From contig JAFKAC010000002.1 of the NCBI GenBank assembly GCA_025766275.1, positions 1,178,001 through 1,242,000 of the forward strand: 64,000 nt of DNA, written 5' to 3'. Below are positions 1-10,934 of the stretch, piece by piece. The DNA is from Lactarius indigo. Its lineage: Eukaryota > Basidiomycota > Agaricomycetes > Russulales > Russulaceae. The notes under the pieces were generated by a model that was not told the DNA's origin, ran no database searches, and saw only the letters and a list, made by a program, of their open reading frames with translations. The translations under genes and the position numbers were made by a program. How positions within the stretch are numbered: the stretch's first letter is position 1; the number at the start of each line of letters is the position of its first letter.

Positions 1-1142
1 CCGTCGCTAGCGCCCAACCAAAGTTGATCAGCCCAGGACCAGCTGCATGCGGCACACGTCAAAATGACTATCATTAGCGGCGATCTACGGCACGTCGTCC
101 CAAAAGAAGCTTACGGCAGATGCCTTCGATCCCCCACCCGACACCGAACAAAGCAGCGCCTGTCAACAACCGTGCGTCGACCTTGCCCTTTTTTGGCACC
201 CGCACCGTTCCAATGCGATAGAGCAACGTGGTCAGTGGGATCGCGCCGGCGGCGAGGTACACAAGGGACGAATCGAACGCGGTATGTGCCGGTGTCAACA
301 AGAACGCGAGTACACGCCGCGAGTCGGAAAGGTTGGACAGACGCAGCGCGAATGCAAACCCGAACGCGCTGCAAAACGCGACAGCCCGGCGCGCGTGGAC
401 ACCCGCGCTAATCACGCGTGAAGCGGCAAGGGTCGAAACGAGAGCCACGACGCCGCTGGTGAGAAAGGCGCCGCCATGTGTGCCGAGCGACGGGTCCCCC
501 GGTATAGGGGGAAGCGTGTCGTGGAGGAGACGTGCGGTGAGCGAGGCAGTCGCGCAGAACGTCGCGGTTGCGGCGATAGATCTAGGGGGCGCAAATTATA
601 TTTGAGACCATAAATGGTGAGCACGCGGCGCTCGGAATTTCTCGTTACGGACCTGATGGAGAAATGTGACAGGCCGCAAATCATGTGTCTGCCGTGGGCA
701 AGAAAAAGGGGGTGGTGGTGAGAGGAAGTCGCCATTGGTAGTCACGAGGCAAAAAAACCCAGGTTGTACCTACCCGGACGTGCAACCGTTGCTCATCTGT
801 TCAGGGCCAAGGTAGTGACATGGATTACTGCAGGCAATGGACTGCTATCATAGTCTGACGGACCTTTGCACCTGCGCCGACAAGCAGCCCGGATAGCATG
901 AGGGGGAGTGGAGCAGAATCTCCTACAGTAGGCTTGTCCCCCTCGATGACTGCAACGACAACACCGCCGAAGACCAATCCGAGAACTGACATAGCGTCCT
1001 CTGGCCTGCCACGTGCAGCGCCATGCATGAAGCCAGAGATGCCAAAGGTGTTATTATTGAAGGAAAGAAGGGCCTGTACGGGGAAAGCGATACAGACACC
1101 GCCGAGAAACGATTGGAGAGGAGTGGGACCGGGTAAAGACAT
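1..1142 (-). CDS. YeeE/YedE-family sulphur-compound transporter, 3' end beyond the window
   Basis: This is a multi-spanning membrane protein of the YeeE/YedE (sulphur transport, DUF395) family, whose bacterial members import thiosulfate. Five exons can be spliced: 864-1142, a 23-nt microexon 774-796, 653-688, 115-581 and 1-42, where it leaves the window. Spliced motifs are GAGAKMSNGCTSGHMICGLS in the first repeat and GICPGPGLINFGW in the second. Both contain the conserved cysteine of this family and both are created only by splicing, which strongly supports the model. The donors after exons 1 and 3 are GTCCGT, which is not the usual GTRNGT. The start ATG at 1142 precedes a short leader and the first hydrophobic segment. 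Transport substrate is inferred from the family; fungal members have little direct characterisation. Confidence 0.88.
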
Positions 1143-1722
1143 GACGAGGTGGGTATATGCGGGAGGGATATGACATTTTAGAGGGACAGAGAGGAGTGAA
1201 GAGACCAGATTTTGAGCTATTTTCTTGTACGTCCCGGTCCGATAGAAGTCCGGTGGAAGTCTCAGGGGATCGTCGCCCTTCTGTCTTCTATTTCACAAGA
1301 TGCCACACTCATGCTATGTGAATGGAAAACCTGACAGTTATTCGTCCCGCTGTCATTTCTCATGGAGACACTGCAACCCATGGAGACGTCAGAAGGACGA
1401 ACCATTGAACCAGTCTTAGCTGGGGCCCTGTCAAGCTAGAGCATGCTCCGCAAGAGACGCGGCTGATACCAACCGGATATGGCTTTGTGGCCCCAGCAAG
1501 ATAACTGATAACTGATAGGCACGCATCTAACCCCGTTTGGACATTTTGACGCCCGCCGTATGGTAAGTACTTATAATATGTATGATAGCAAGATGGTCGA
1601 CGAAAATATCATTACTGTCCATTCGTCCTCTGAAATATGCTCATCACATGATACACAACTACGATCCAGAACCGAGGTTCAGACCAAGCTGTTTCGCCAG
1701 AGTCTGTTCGTGACAAGAAAGG
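1143..1722. other. intergenic, no gene recognised
   Basis: This is the 5' flank of the transporter gene and the 3' flank of the LEA-2-like gene, both on the minus strand. I see no convincing reading frame or repeat here. Confidence 0.5.
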
Positions 1723-2972
1723 TCAACTCAAATTGACAGTGGAAGAGATGAGTGAACGGACCTCTAGATCACTCGAAGAAATAGGACAGGTGAAGGATAT
1801 CGAGTTGGTGATGGTTGGTGAAACCGAAACAAAGAACACTTTCACGCCGACAGTCAACTCGTACTTGATCGTCAGATCCTTTTGTGGCGAGGCGAGGCAT
1901 TTTCCCGCGATGTCGGTTATAATGGCAGAATTTGGATCAATGCTCTCAGTGTAGTCGAAGGTGAACGGGAAGGTGAAGCTCGTAGTGGTATGCGATGGTA
2001 GCTTCACATTATCGAGTGTTCCATTACCGATGTGTGTATTGTTGATAGGGTAGAAGATCTATACTGGCGGTTAACGTATAGATACCACGCAGATGGACCA
2101 GTACTCACGTCGGCCTTCACATGGGTAAGTTTCGCCGAGAAATAATTTGGGTTGACAACTCTATAAGCAAACAATCAATGGTGCCGTACACCGCGGGGAG
2201 ATCACCGACACCCACTGCACAGGAAGGCCCAATTTCACTTGGATCCCGTCGTTCACGACATTGACGCCTTGTGTGACAACCGGGGACTAATATCTCCCGG
2301 TATCAGTCAAACGCCGTTCTCAAATATGATCGAGACATACCGTGTTGTTGCTGCTCCCGATGATAATGTCTGGGGGTCGTATCCACTGCAAATAGGGATA
2401 AGTCCGTGCTTGAGAGAGCGAGTGTAGGACCGACGTACCAAAGCGAGGCAGAGAGCGATCGCAATTACGAGGAATAAAGCGATGAACACAGTACAGCAGA
2501 AGAAGCGGCACAAACACCGCAGGCCACCTCCCTGGAGAGCACAACACAAAAATGTCGGCGTGAACTCCGTGCCAAGTTCAAGATTGCACATACCCGTGTC
2601 CATAAATGGCGACCCTGCTGGTAGCGCCACGTCCGTACATTGCGAGGATTCCTATGTCAGGAGAAGTATGAGCATGCCGCGGTCCACGGTCCATGTGGGT
2701 AGACGAAGCCCGCACCCTTTCCGGGGAGTTGCGCCGATTTCATCGGCGTAGAAAGTAGGCTCCACCTTATTGTCATGATTCAATGGGTCCGTTGAGTGCC
2801 CCTGAGATAAAGGGTGGATGGGTTCATCTTGGTACGGTTCTTGAATTCTCCCCTGATCGTTAGAATCGTGGTGCGTGTTGTATGGATCAAAGTGGGGGCC
2901 ATCATAATATGCGTCGTGCTGCTGGTTCTCATTATAATATTGGCTGGCCTCGCCAGTAGTATAAGGGGGCAT
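1723..2972 (-). CDS. LEA-2-like single-pass membrane protein
   Basis: The protein starts with about 90 hydrophilic residues rich in Asp, His, Tyr and Gln. One transmembrane helix follows (core CTVFIALFLVIAIALCLAL), preceded by a Cys/Arg-rich stop-transfer segment, and then a LEA-2-type beta domain. The LEA-2 part is recognised from WIRPPDIIIG after the helix, VVNPNYFSAKLTHVKAD, and the last-exon motifs IGNGTLDNVK, SFTFPFTFDY, SAIITDIAGKC and the closing TNSISFTCPI. Exons inferred: 2688-2972, about 2440-2531, a short exon around 2320-2385, about 2205-2260, about 2107-2160 and 1723-2058. The junction near 2160-2205 does not fit a GT-AG intron in frame and may use a GC donor. This family is common in basidiomycetes and resembles plant NDR1/LEA-2 proteins in topology. 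Its role is unknown, perhaps at the plasma membrane. Confidence 0.78.
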
Positions 2973-4263
2973 TTGGGATGATGGTTGTGGGACAATGAAA
3001 AGGAAAACTCTCCTGTGCTTGGCTGCGCATTGGAGCGACCATGGCTACAGCATTGAATAAACCCGAACAAACAACTCTCGGCCGGGGTGGCGCCGCTGGT
3101 GGCAACGGTATGTTGGGCCACCACAGTTGCACAGGAGCACCGCAAGTGGGATAGGAACGCAAACGCAATCTACGTAGTCACACTCTGCGCGCGGACCAAG
3201 GGGGGACATCTTCGTGCTCAACATGGTCTCTTCCGATCCACCGAGGCGAATTTAATCTTTCCCACACTAGAAGTTTGACACTTTGTCTGGAGGGGAGCCC
3301 CTGCCAATTAAAAATCGTTGACAAGGGGATATCAGCACGTGCCCCGAAATATCTCCGCTTCTTAGTTCCTTTCAAGATATAGCAGCGTCACTGTAGTTGG
3401 TGCAGGGTCGATAAAGTGGACCCCCATTTATCCGATAGTCACGGTCGAAAAGTCTTATTATGAATGCCGGGTTAGAAGAAAACCGGGTTATATGCCCGTA
3501 TATGCCCGAATCTTGATGCATCAACGTATATCAACCTTTGCTTGAATCTTCGTCTCCTGCATGCGCCAGCCATATTTAACGACCAAAAGTAGCCAGAATA
3601 TATAGCGTCGAGTTATCAGTAAGACCTTAGGTATATTTTTGAAAGTGTCTTGCTCGCTACAGGAATTGCCTCAGTCATACACAGCAATTTTATTCCTCAA
3701 TGAGGTCTAGAGGACCAATACCCATACGAGGGGAGCGATGATTCATTTGACGGTACTTATGCCTTTTCAGAGAGGCGAGAATTTTCCAGGTCCTCAAGAA
3801 GCACGGAAGTCATCTAGTCAGGGGGGAGTTCTGGTTCTGCATTTTTGTTTTTAATTTAGACGGGTATGTGATTCTCGACAGGAGGTCAGCTAACACCCAC
3901 TGCGGTTTCCAAATCTCACTGGCGCCAGCGGTATTGGCATTGCTTATCTTGTTTTGACAGAAGAGAGCTATCTATCGGATAAGAGAGGTCATTGCTTAAT
4001 AAAGTGGGGGTATCGCCTCCGAGGGAGTCGAGTCAATAAGAGACCGGCTGACTGGGGTTCAACTGGGTGCTGCTGGTGTGCGAATGGAACACTGACACGC
4101 GGCTGTACGCCGTCGCCTGCATTACTGTACCAATTATCTCGGAGACCATGGCTGCCAATGCAGGGACATTTCTCGCTCGTGCACAGCGGTCGAAATAGTT
4201 CAGCCGTAAGACTCACATCGCAAAAAAGAACCAGGAGACCTGGTTGCGAACATCAAAGATAAA
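2973..4263. other. intergenic, nothing recognised
   Basis: About 1.3 kb upstream of the LEA-2-like gene and downstream of the decayed Zip3-like copy. Open frames are short and without recognisable family features. The composition is more AT-rich around 3440-3720. Confidence 0.5.
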
Positions 4264-4510
4264 GTACTCCTGCCAGGGCAGAGTACTTGGCTCAGTCAAG
4301 ACTCAGTCGCGTCTCTCCCAGGTGACCAATCCACATGCCTTTCTTGTTTTGAGACTCGCCATGTACTCGAGGAAATCGCCACTAGATCCTCCTTCGACGA
4401 CGCAGCCCGCCTGTTATTTGCGATAAGATCATTCATTTAGGACCATAAGTTACACGATCATCGACTATAAGGGGGTTGGTTCCAGAGACTGGTCAGACCA
4501 AGAGCCCAGC

Positions 4511-5905
4511 TCAGCCCATCCTCGTTCCAGAAAAGAATGGTGTCCTCTGTCTTCCGTGCATAACAGGATCAGGGTTGCCGGCTCTAGAATGTATCCGAGG
4601 CCCGCTAGCTGTAGGAACAGCGAGAACAAAACGCCTTGGGTCTGGAGTCTGAGGAATGAAGAGCGGGTTCGCGCCCTGTGAAGTTGACGTCCGAGGGGTG
4701 AAGCGACCAGATGCCATAGCCTGGTTTCCAACAAGATGCACGTCGGTCGATCCAAAAGGAGTGCTTGGTGGTAGAGGGCGCTCGCCGGGAGGCAGCTGGC
4801 CACGAGCATAAGAAGGGAAACCCCCAGACTGCAACCCCCCATTGGCCCTCTCTCGAGTGACCGAAGGAGGTGGTTGCATCATTGTGCGCATCTGCTGTTG
4901 GTACGGGGTTCCCTGTTGGTGCTCCGAAGCGTCTGGCTGCCCCTGCTGCGAATGCGAAGGGACATATGTGTACTGCCAGTGTCTGAGCAAGTAGACGTCA
5001 AGTCATAATTGTTAGCATGGTTCTCGCCGATTCGTCCAGAGCATACCGCAATCGACTGGATAACGGACGCCGGTCTGGTGGCGAGTCCTTCGGATTCGCA
5101 ATTGTCGTATTTGAGGACCGTTGTCCGAGCACAGGTGGCTGGCGGTCAGGGGGGCGAGTCAACCTGTTGGGTCCCAGGGGCGTCGTCGCTGAGCGAGGGC
5201 TCGAAAGATTCCTCCCATCAGCGCTGTGTTTGGTAAAGAACGATGAGTGTCTAACGAACTTGAGAAAACGCTCACTTGTATGCGTCTAATCTTCTACGCT
5301 TGCTAGTAGAAATTGGGGCGCTCATGGCTCCATTACTATCTATGTCAGCATACAGTCGAAATTCTCATAATGCATAATGAGTTACGGCCATTTTCATGTT
5401 GATGGGCTCCTGGACGATTCGAAAACAGTTCCAAGTCATTATGCATTATGAGAATTTCGACTATATAGTCAAAACTGTTCGTTTTCCGCCCGAAGCCCTT
5501 CGGCCATCCTTTCGAAGTCTCGATCGGCTAACTACAATGAGCAGGGGACTCACGCAATTCCTTAAATTCTTCAGTTCTTCCCGCTCGTGCTTGACTCGTA
5601 TGATGATGTCTTCCTGCTGGGCCGTCTTTTCCCGTTGAAACCGGATGAGCTAAGCTAGCATATCTTGTTGAAACTGAAATGTCTTAGTCCCAGAACTGAT
5701 CGCGGATGAGATCTTGACGATATAATACATAGTGTCCATCACGCGAGGTATCGAACAGAACCAGTCAGACATTGGAGGGTCCAACTTTCGTGGCTTTCAA
5801 GTTCTTGTCAGTAATACCAAAGGCGAGACTCGCACCTCCTTTTGAAGGGCACCATCTGTATCTGGTGGTTTGCGCACACACAGCATGACGATCAGCATCT
5901 GGGAC
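4511..5905 (-). pseudogene. truncated duplicate of the Zip3-like RING gene
   Basis: The last exon (4511 to about 4985) still reads open and encodes the same Gln/Pro-rich tail as the intact gene, from QYTYVPSHSQQGQ to FFSGTRMG. Upstream the copy is broken. The exon with the first half of the RING finger is absent. In the exon with the second half, one base is missing relative to the intact gene (GATCGT where the other copy has GACCAGT, near 5890), which shifts the frame. The coiled-coil exon is interrupted by a MITE at 5353-5463 and also meets a stop codon. No translation of the RING is possible, so this is a pseudogene, though the tail might still be transcribed. Confidence 0.85.
5353..5463. 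mobile_element. 111-bp MITE with 28-bp terminal inverted repeats, TA target duplication
   Basis: The ends 5353-5380 and 5436-5463 are inverted repeats matching at 27 of 28 positions, beginning CAGTCGAAATTCTC on the left. TA is present on both sides (5351-5352 and 5464-5465). The paralogous block at about 13254 has the empty site, reading gcatatagtcg without the insert. TA duplication and a CAGT-like end suggest a Tc1/mariner-derived (Stowaway-like) non-autonomous element. The internal 55 bp have no coding capacity. No second copy was noticed in the window. Confidence 0.88.
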
Positions 5906-5935
5906 AAGTTCTTGTGGATTTGACGGAGCCCGACT

Positions 5936-6298
5936 CACCGAGCAGAAGGGTGATTTCTAGAAGGTGTCAACACCTACCTAGCCTACCTGCTTGAGCCTCT
6001 GGTAACTTGTCGGCCAATTAAAAGACATTGACAAGGGGACACGTGCCCGTAAATACCGGCACCCCGCGACAAGTCTATTGCATCTCGGGCTGAGTGTTAT
6101 CACGTGTGCGCGTTCCATCGTGGCAGCTGGCTCCCTGGGAATATTAGGGCGGCTATCTCGCGAACACGAGGCGTCCTAGCCGTAGTCTGTGTACTGTGCG
6201 GAATTTGATTCGTTACTCTTGAACCCCCCTCCAGACTTCCTTTTATCCCACAAACATCCACCCGCTCCTTCACTACGTCCCAAGTTCCCTCTACCGCC
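5936..6298. promoter_or_regulatory. upstream region of the Goodbye-NACHT gene
   Basis: About 360 bp without a gene between the decayed Zip3-like copy and the STAND gene. It presumably holds the STAND promoter, with a pyrimidine-rich stretch before the ATG (about 6225-6298). No defined site was recognised. Confidence 0.4.
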
Positions 6299-9200
6299 AT
6301 GTCTTCTACAGATTTTGAGACAATCTTCAGAGCTGCTTTGGAAGCGTACAAGAAGCAGACAAAGAAAGACATCGCTTCCCATCCCCTAGCCGACCGGCTG
6401 CAGCCTTGCGATTCTCCCAGTGCCATTCTCGACGTACTTCGGGCCCAGGTCCAGGCATTCGATAAATCCCAAAGTGCAGGTGAACAGTTGACAAAGTGGC
6501 TTGATCCCACTGTAAATGTTTTGTATGCATTCTCTGTGACCCTCGGCAATGGTTTTGGACTGGTATTTGCGAGACGTTGAGCCGCTCGAGACCTACCGTC
6601 TGATGTGTATGAGTACAGATATTCCCGCCTTCAAATGCGATTTTTGCTGGGATTGGTATCCTCCTTCAAGTGAGCATCTTTCTTGACCTGGCGTATGTCT
6701 TACCTCTATCCCCTAGGCCGCTAAGGACGTTCGTGCTAGCCAAAATACTCTTGTGTATCTGTTTGGCCGCTTGGAATACTTTTTTTTGCGACTTGAAAAA
6801 TATATAGAGGTCCGGCCGACCGCAGCTATGATGGACATCATTGTGAAGATCATGGTTGAAGTACTCTCGATCCTAGGGATTGTGACGAAGGAGATAAAGC
6901 AGGGCAGACTGAGTATGTCTTCCCCAGTTGATTTTCTCCAAAAGTTGACCTGCGTTCAGAGAGGTATCTCAAGAATCTGGTTGGAAGCAAGGATGTCGAA
7001 GACGCGCTCCAGCGGCTAGACAAGTTGACGGAAGAGGAGACTCGCATGGCAGCAACAGAGGCCCTTATGATCACTCGCGGCATTGATGACAAGGTTGAGG
7101 GCGTCGACGAGCAGATACAGAGTATCAATATGAAAGTAGAGGGTATCGACGACAAGGTGCGATGCCTCGACAGCAAGGTACAGGGCGTCGACCACAAAGT
7201 CAGCTCAGTCATGAAAGGTGAGTCCTATAGCCACTCCTCAATTCTGTCGTTGGCCTTTTACTCAGCCTTTTACTCGATTAGGTGTAAATGAGACTAGGGT
7301 GATTCAACGTAATATTCAACAATCAGTCGGCCAAGCTAGCCACCCAAACCGTTAGTGATATTCTAAGCTCGTCACCACCGGTCACAAAAATTTGACCTCT
7401 TACAGGGAATAAATTACGCAAGAACTTTCGAAAATGGATCGCTCCCCCCGATCCATCTATCAATTATAACGCCGCATCCGGCGCTCATTTTGAGGGTACC
7501 GCAGCATGGTGCACCGAAGGGAATACCTTCACAGATTGGAAAACATCCGGTTCCTTCCTATGGATCCACGGAAAACGTACGTATCCCATGACTGGCTGAC
7601 TTAATCGCTACTAACGACTCCTGGATTGATAGCTGGCTCTGGGAAGAGTACTCTTTGGTGGGTTACTTGACGAGTTGCACCCCTATTGAACTTATATGAT
7701 CGACAAGCTCGGTAATCATACGGGATATTAAACTCCTGTCCAACGCTGGCTCAGCTTGCATGGCCTATTTTTTTTTCGATTTCATGGATACGGGAAAACA
7801 AGACTCACGCGCTTTATTATCGTCCCTTCTTGTCCAGCTCTCTGATCAATCCGAGCAATTCTGTGATGTCCTTCGCGAATTATACTCAGCATATCAAGAT
7901 GGATCTGTACAACCGACCAACAACTCTCTTATGCAATGTCTCAAGGATATGATTACGATTGCAAACCAAGTGCCCATCTACCTAATTATGGATGCTCTCG
8001 ATGAATGTCCCAGTGATTCGGGCATACCGTCCTCGCGTGAAAAGGTCCTAAAGCTTGTGGAAGAGCTCGTGGAGCTTCGCAATCCAAACCTGCGCCTATG
8101 TGTCACGAGTCGTCCGGAGTTCGACATTCGCACCACGCTTGAGCCTTTGGTAACTCAACAACTATCTCTCCATGCTGAAAGCGGACAAAAGCAGGACATT
8201 ACTCATTACGTCACTTCTATCATTCATTCGGATAACAAGATGAAGAGATGGGGAGACGCCGACAAGAATATGGTTATCGAGGAGCTGACAAAGAAAGCAG
8301 ATGGAATGTAAGGGCAACTTCGATTCATATGATTAGATTATACCATTGTCTAATATCTTCGAACAGGTTTCAATGGGTCCTTTGCCAATTGGAGGTCGTG
8401 CGACACTGTTTTCCGACAAACCTGCGCCGTATCCTAGAGGAATTGCCCAAATCACTCGATGAGACATACAAGCGTATCCTGAAGGAGATCAATAATGCAA
8501 ACTGGGAACAAGCGCATCGACTTTTGCAATGTCTCGCGGTGGCCAGTCGTCCACTCCGAGTCGAAGAGCTCACAGAAGTGCTCGCGTTTGACTCAGGTTT
8601 TGGCACGGAAGCGATCCCAAACTCGAACGCAGATTGGCGCTGGGAAGACCAAGAAGCGGCGGTGCTGTCAGCCTGTTCCAGTTTGGTGACCATAATCATT
8701 GACAATTGCTCCCGAGTCGTTCAGTTCTCACATTTCTCCGTAAAAGAATTCCTGACATCGGATCGCCTCGCGAGTAGCACGGAAGAAGTGTCCCGGTTTC
8801 ATATTCTCATCGAACCTTCCCACGTTGTTCTGGCCCGGACTTGCCTCGACGTCCTACTCCGCTTGAACGATTGCACTGACCAAGACAGTGTCGAGAAGAT
8901 TTCTCTTTTACGATATGCAGCCGAATACTGGGATTCGCACGCGCAGATCGGAAGTGTGGAATTACAGATAACAGACGCGTTGGATTCTTTCTTCGACGTA
9001 GACAAGCCACATTTTTCGACATGGGTCCGAATACAAGGCCGGCACGACCTTTTACGGGTTTCCGAGTCTGAATGGCCGAAAGCTGTGCCACTCTCAGCAG
9101 CTCCCTTGTATCTTGCTGCGAGGACAGGATTACGTTATCTAGTGGAACGCCTAATAATCAGGCATCCGCAGCAAGTAAATCATTGGGGTGGTACATACGG

Positions 9201-9922
9201 TACTCCGTTTCATGCGTCGGTACTTGGGGGACATATTGAGGTTGCCCAGCTGCTATTCGCGCATGGCGCAGACATAAATTCACCCTCTGCAGACGGTTTG
9301 ACTCCATCATTCCTTGCTTCGCTGCTGGGGCGTCTTGATATCAGTGAGTGGCTGCTGAACGTAGTCAACAAAGACCAGGGTGTCGAAGACGAAGGCAGTC
9401 CAGTCATCGAAAGTGAGTCATACCTGCGTGAACCGGCTCCTGAACCCGTCCTCAAACCTTTCTTTTATTACAGCAAGTGTAAAGGAGACCGGAGTAGCGA
9501 TTCAACGAGTGGCCAATCAAGTCAGCCATCTAAACCGTTCGTGATTTTCTAATCTCATCACCGCCACGAAAGCTGGACCTCATGCAGAGAACGAGTTACG
9601 TAAGGACCCCCGAAAATGGATCATCACCCCCGGTCCATCTGTTAATCACAACGCTGTGTCCAGTGCCTCTCATCGTGAGAGTACCACGGTGTGGTGCACT
9701 GAGAGTCCATTCCCGACTCCCCCAAGAGAGGGGTCAGATCGCAATCGAAGTTCTGGGACTATGTCTTCTCCGCGTCTCCACTCTCCCAGTGCCGTTCTAC
9801 CTGCCAGTGTTCGTTTTGGCGCGCCCCCACAGTCACGGTCCGTCGAAACCCCCGAGGCGCTCGTATGGCGGTACTTGAAGGGGTACTCTATCTTTGACGA
9901 ACACCTTGCCACGCTGCGCTGA
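6299..9922 (+). CDS. Goodbye-NACHT-ankyrin STAND (NLR-like) protein
   Basis: This is a fungal STAND NTPase of the NLR type, thought to act in non-self recognition or programmed cell death. The N-terminal Goodbye domain (about residues 1-130) has HPLADRLQPCDSP, KWLDPTVNVLYAFS and IFAGIGILLQ. A linker with heptad-like repeats (GIDDKVEG, VQGVDHKV) follows. The NACHT domain has Walker A PGSGKSTL, completed across an intron, and Walker B YLIMDALDE. A winged-helix part (LPKSLDETYKRILKEI, RPLRVEELTEVLAFD) precedes two ankyrin repeats (9190-9390; HIEVAQLLFAHGADIN). About ten exons are needed; junctions at about 6565, 6675, 6950, 7217, 7580, 7655 and 8310/8366 all keep frame. After the ankyrins, introns 9411-9473 and about 9546-9590 lead to a tail that repeats part of the linker and ends at 9922. 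If those introns are not spliced the frame ends at 9552. Few ankyrin repeats remain for this family. Confidence 0.87.
7268..7560 (+). repeat. internal duplication in the STAND gene, upstream copy (linker before NACHT)
   Basis: This segment, including an intron, encodes the stretch before the NACHT domain: NETRVIQRNIQQSVGQ, then RKNFRKWIAPPDPSINYN and GTAAWCTEG. It has a diverged copy at 9474-9720 with the same intron position. Confidence 0.8.
9474..9720 (+). repeat. internal duplication in the STAND gene, downstream copy (after ankyrins)
   Basis: Spliced reading gives KETGVAIQRVANQVSHLNR, then RKDPRKWIITPGPSVNHN and STTVWCTES. These correspond in order to the linker segment at 7268-7560. Similarity fades after about 9700, before any NACHT motif. 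Confidence 0.8.
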
Positions 9923-10505
9923 TGGCGGATTTATTCCGCTAGAGGCCCGAGCGGCGGTTGCGTCCGCGCGTACCACGTTCGGCCTCGGGGCGCATGCCCG
10001 ACAATTTTTGGAATGCCCCTCAGGGGCAATGAAACGTTTTGGTTTCGTTCTTTCTCGTATCATCTAGTTTACTTTGATTTGCAGATTCGGAAAGCTGCGT
10101 ATGGCAGCTATGATGTGCCTATGATACAGATATGATTTAACTCTCTCGAATGTTCTCGCGCTTACATGATTGTATTTTTGTAGCCTCGAATGAGAGGCAA
10201 GCGCGACAGTCTCGTGGTCCGGTGTCGTCCCCGAATTACTGTACAAATGCCCGAAGGTCTGTGCGTGTTTCCGATGAGCCTTACAAAACACTCCAAAAGG
10301 TTATTGAAATTTCGTTCTATACTACTGTACTTGTACCTATAACTACTCTTGAGATTGGGCTCCAATTGAATGTAACCGTGTTTTTGCGACTCGAAAAATC
10401 CCCGCGCCAACTCACATCTAACTTCTCCTGCAAATGTCCTCTCGTACTACTTCGGTCACCGGCACGTGACCGTTTCTCTACTCCGGCGCCGCCTATAACC
10501 TCACC
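9923..10505. other. intergenic after the STAND gene
   Basis: No gene recognised. This may contain the STAND 3' end and the upstream region of the hypothetical reading frame that starts at 10506. Confidence 0.45.
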
Positions 10506-10934
10506 ATGCCCAACCCCACTCTCAGTTCCAAGTCCCTACCCTTTAGGGACTCTGATGCTGACATAGATGTGAACCACGCGCTCACACTCCTCCCAAACGG
10601 CCCTAATCAGACTCCCGACGGCATGCCTGCATCTGCTACCGTTAGGGAGACAGTGACAACGGACGAATTGCTTATCAAAGGCCTCCAGTCGGACAGTGAT
10701 ACCTTCCTTGAGCGCGACTGGCGCCGCCGACTTTCCGTCCCAGAGTCCACCTCCGTTGTTGGTGGCAGCTCTCTCGGTCACATACCCTATGTCGGTGATG
10801 AGTCGGCGGGAGCACCCGATCTATACGGGATGCGTCCGCCGCCTCGCCATCGACCAACTTCAGATCTGTTAGATGCACAACCATCAGCAAGACATGATCT
10901 TACTAGAAGCGCCTGGTACGACTATTGTGATTAA
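10506..10934 (+). CDS. hypothetical protein, 142 aa, doubtful
   Basis: A single open frame with an ATG in good context (ACC before ATG) encodes a polar, Pro/Ser/Asp-rich protein with no domain I recognise. It ends in DLTRSAWYDYCD. The following 200 bp still carry Ser-coding runs in broken frames, so this could be the 5' remnant of a longer gene or of a retroelement gag-like gene. No protease, reverse transcriptase or integrase motif follows, so a retroelement assignment is not supported. Confidence 0.3.
   Translation: MPNPTLSSKSLPFRDSDADIDVNHALTLLPNGPNQTPDGMPASATVRETVTTDELLIKGLQSDSDTFLERDWRRRLSVPESTSVVGGSSLGHIPYVGDESAGAPDLYGMRPPPRHRPTSDLLDAQPSARHDLTRSAWYDYCD

Larger units (their letters stand above)
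4264..5935. repeat. segmental duplication block A, copy 1 (decayed)
   Basis: This block matches 12222-13733 in the same orientation over its whole length, with many small differences. It covers the 3' flank and most of the Zip3-like gene. Compared with the other copy it has a 111-bp MITE insertion, lacks the first coding exon and differs by indels in the last exon. Confidence 0.9.
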
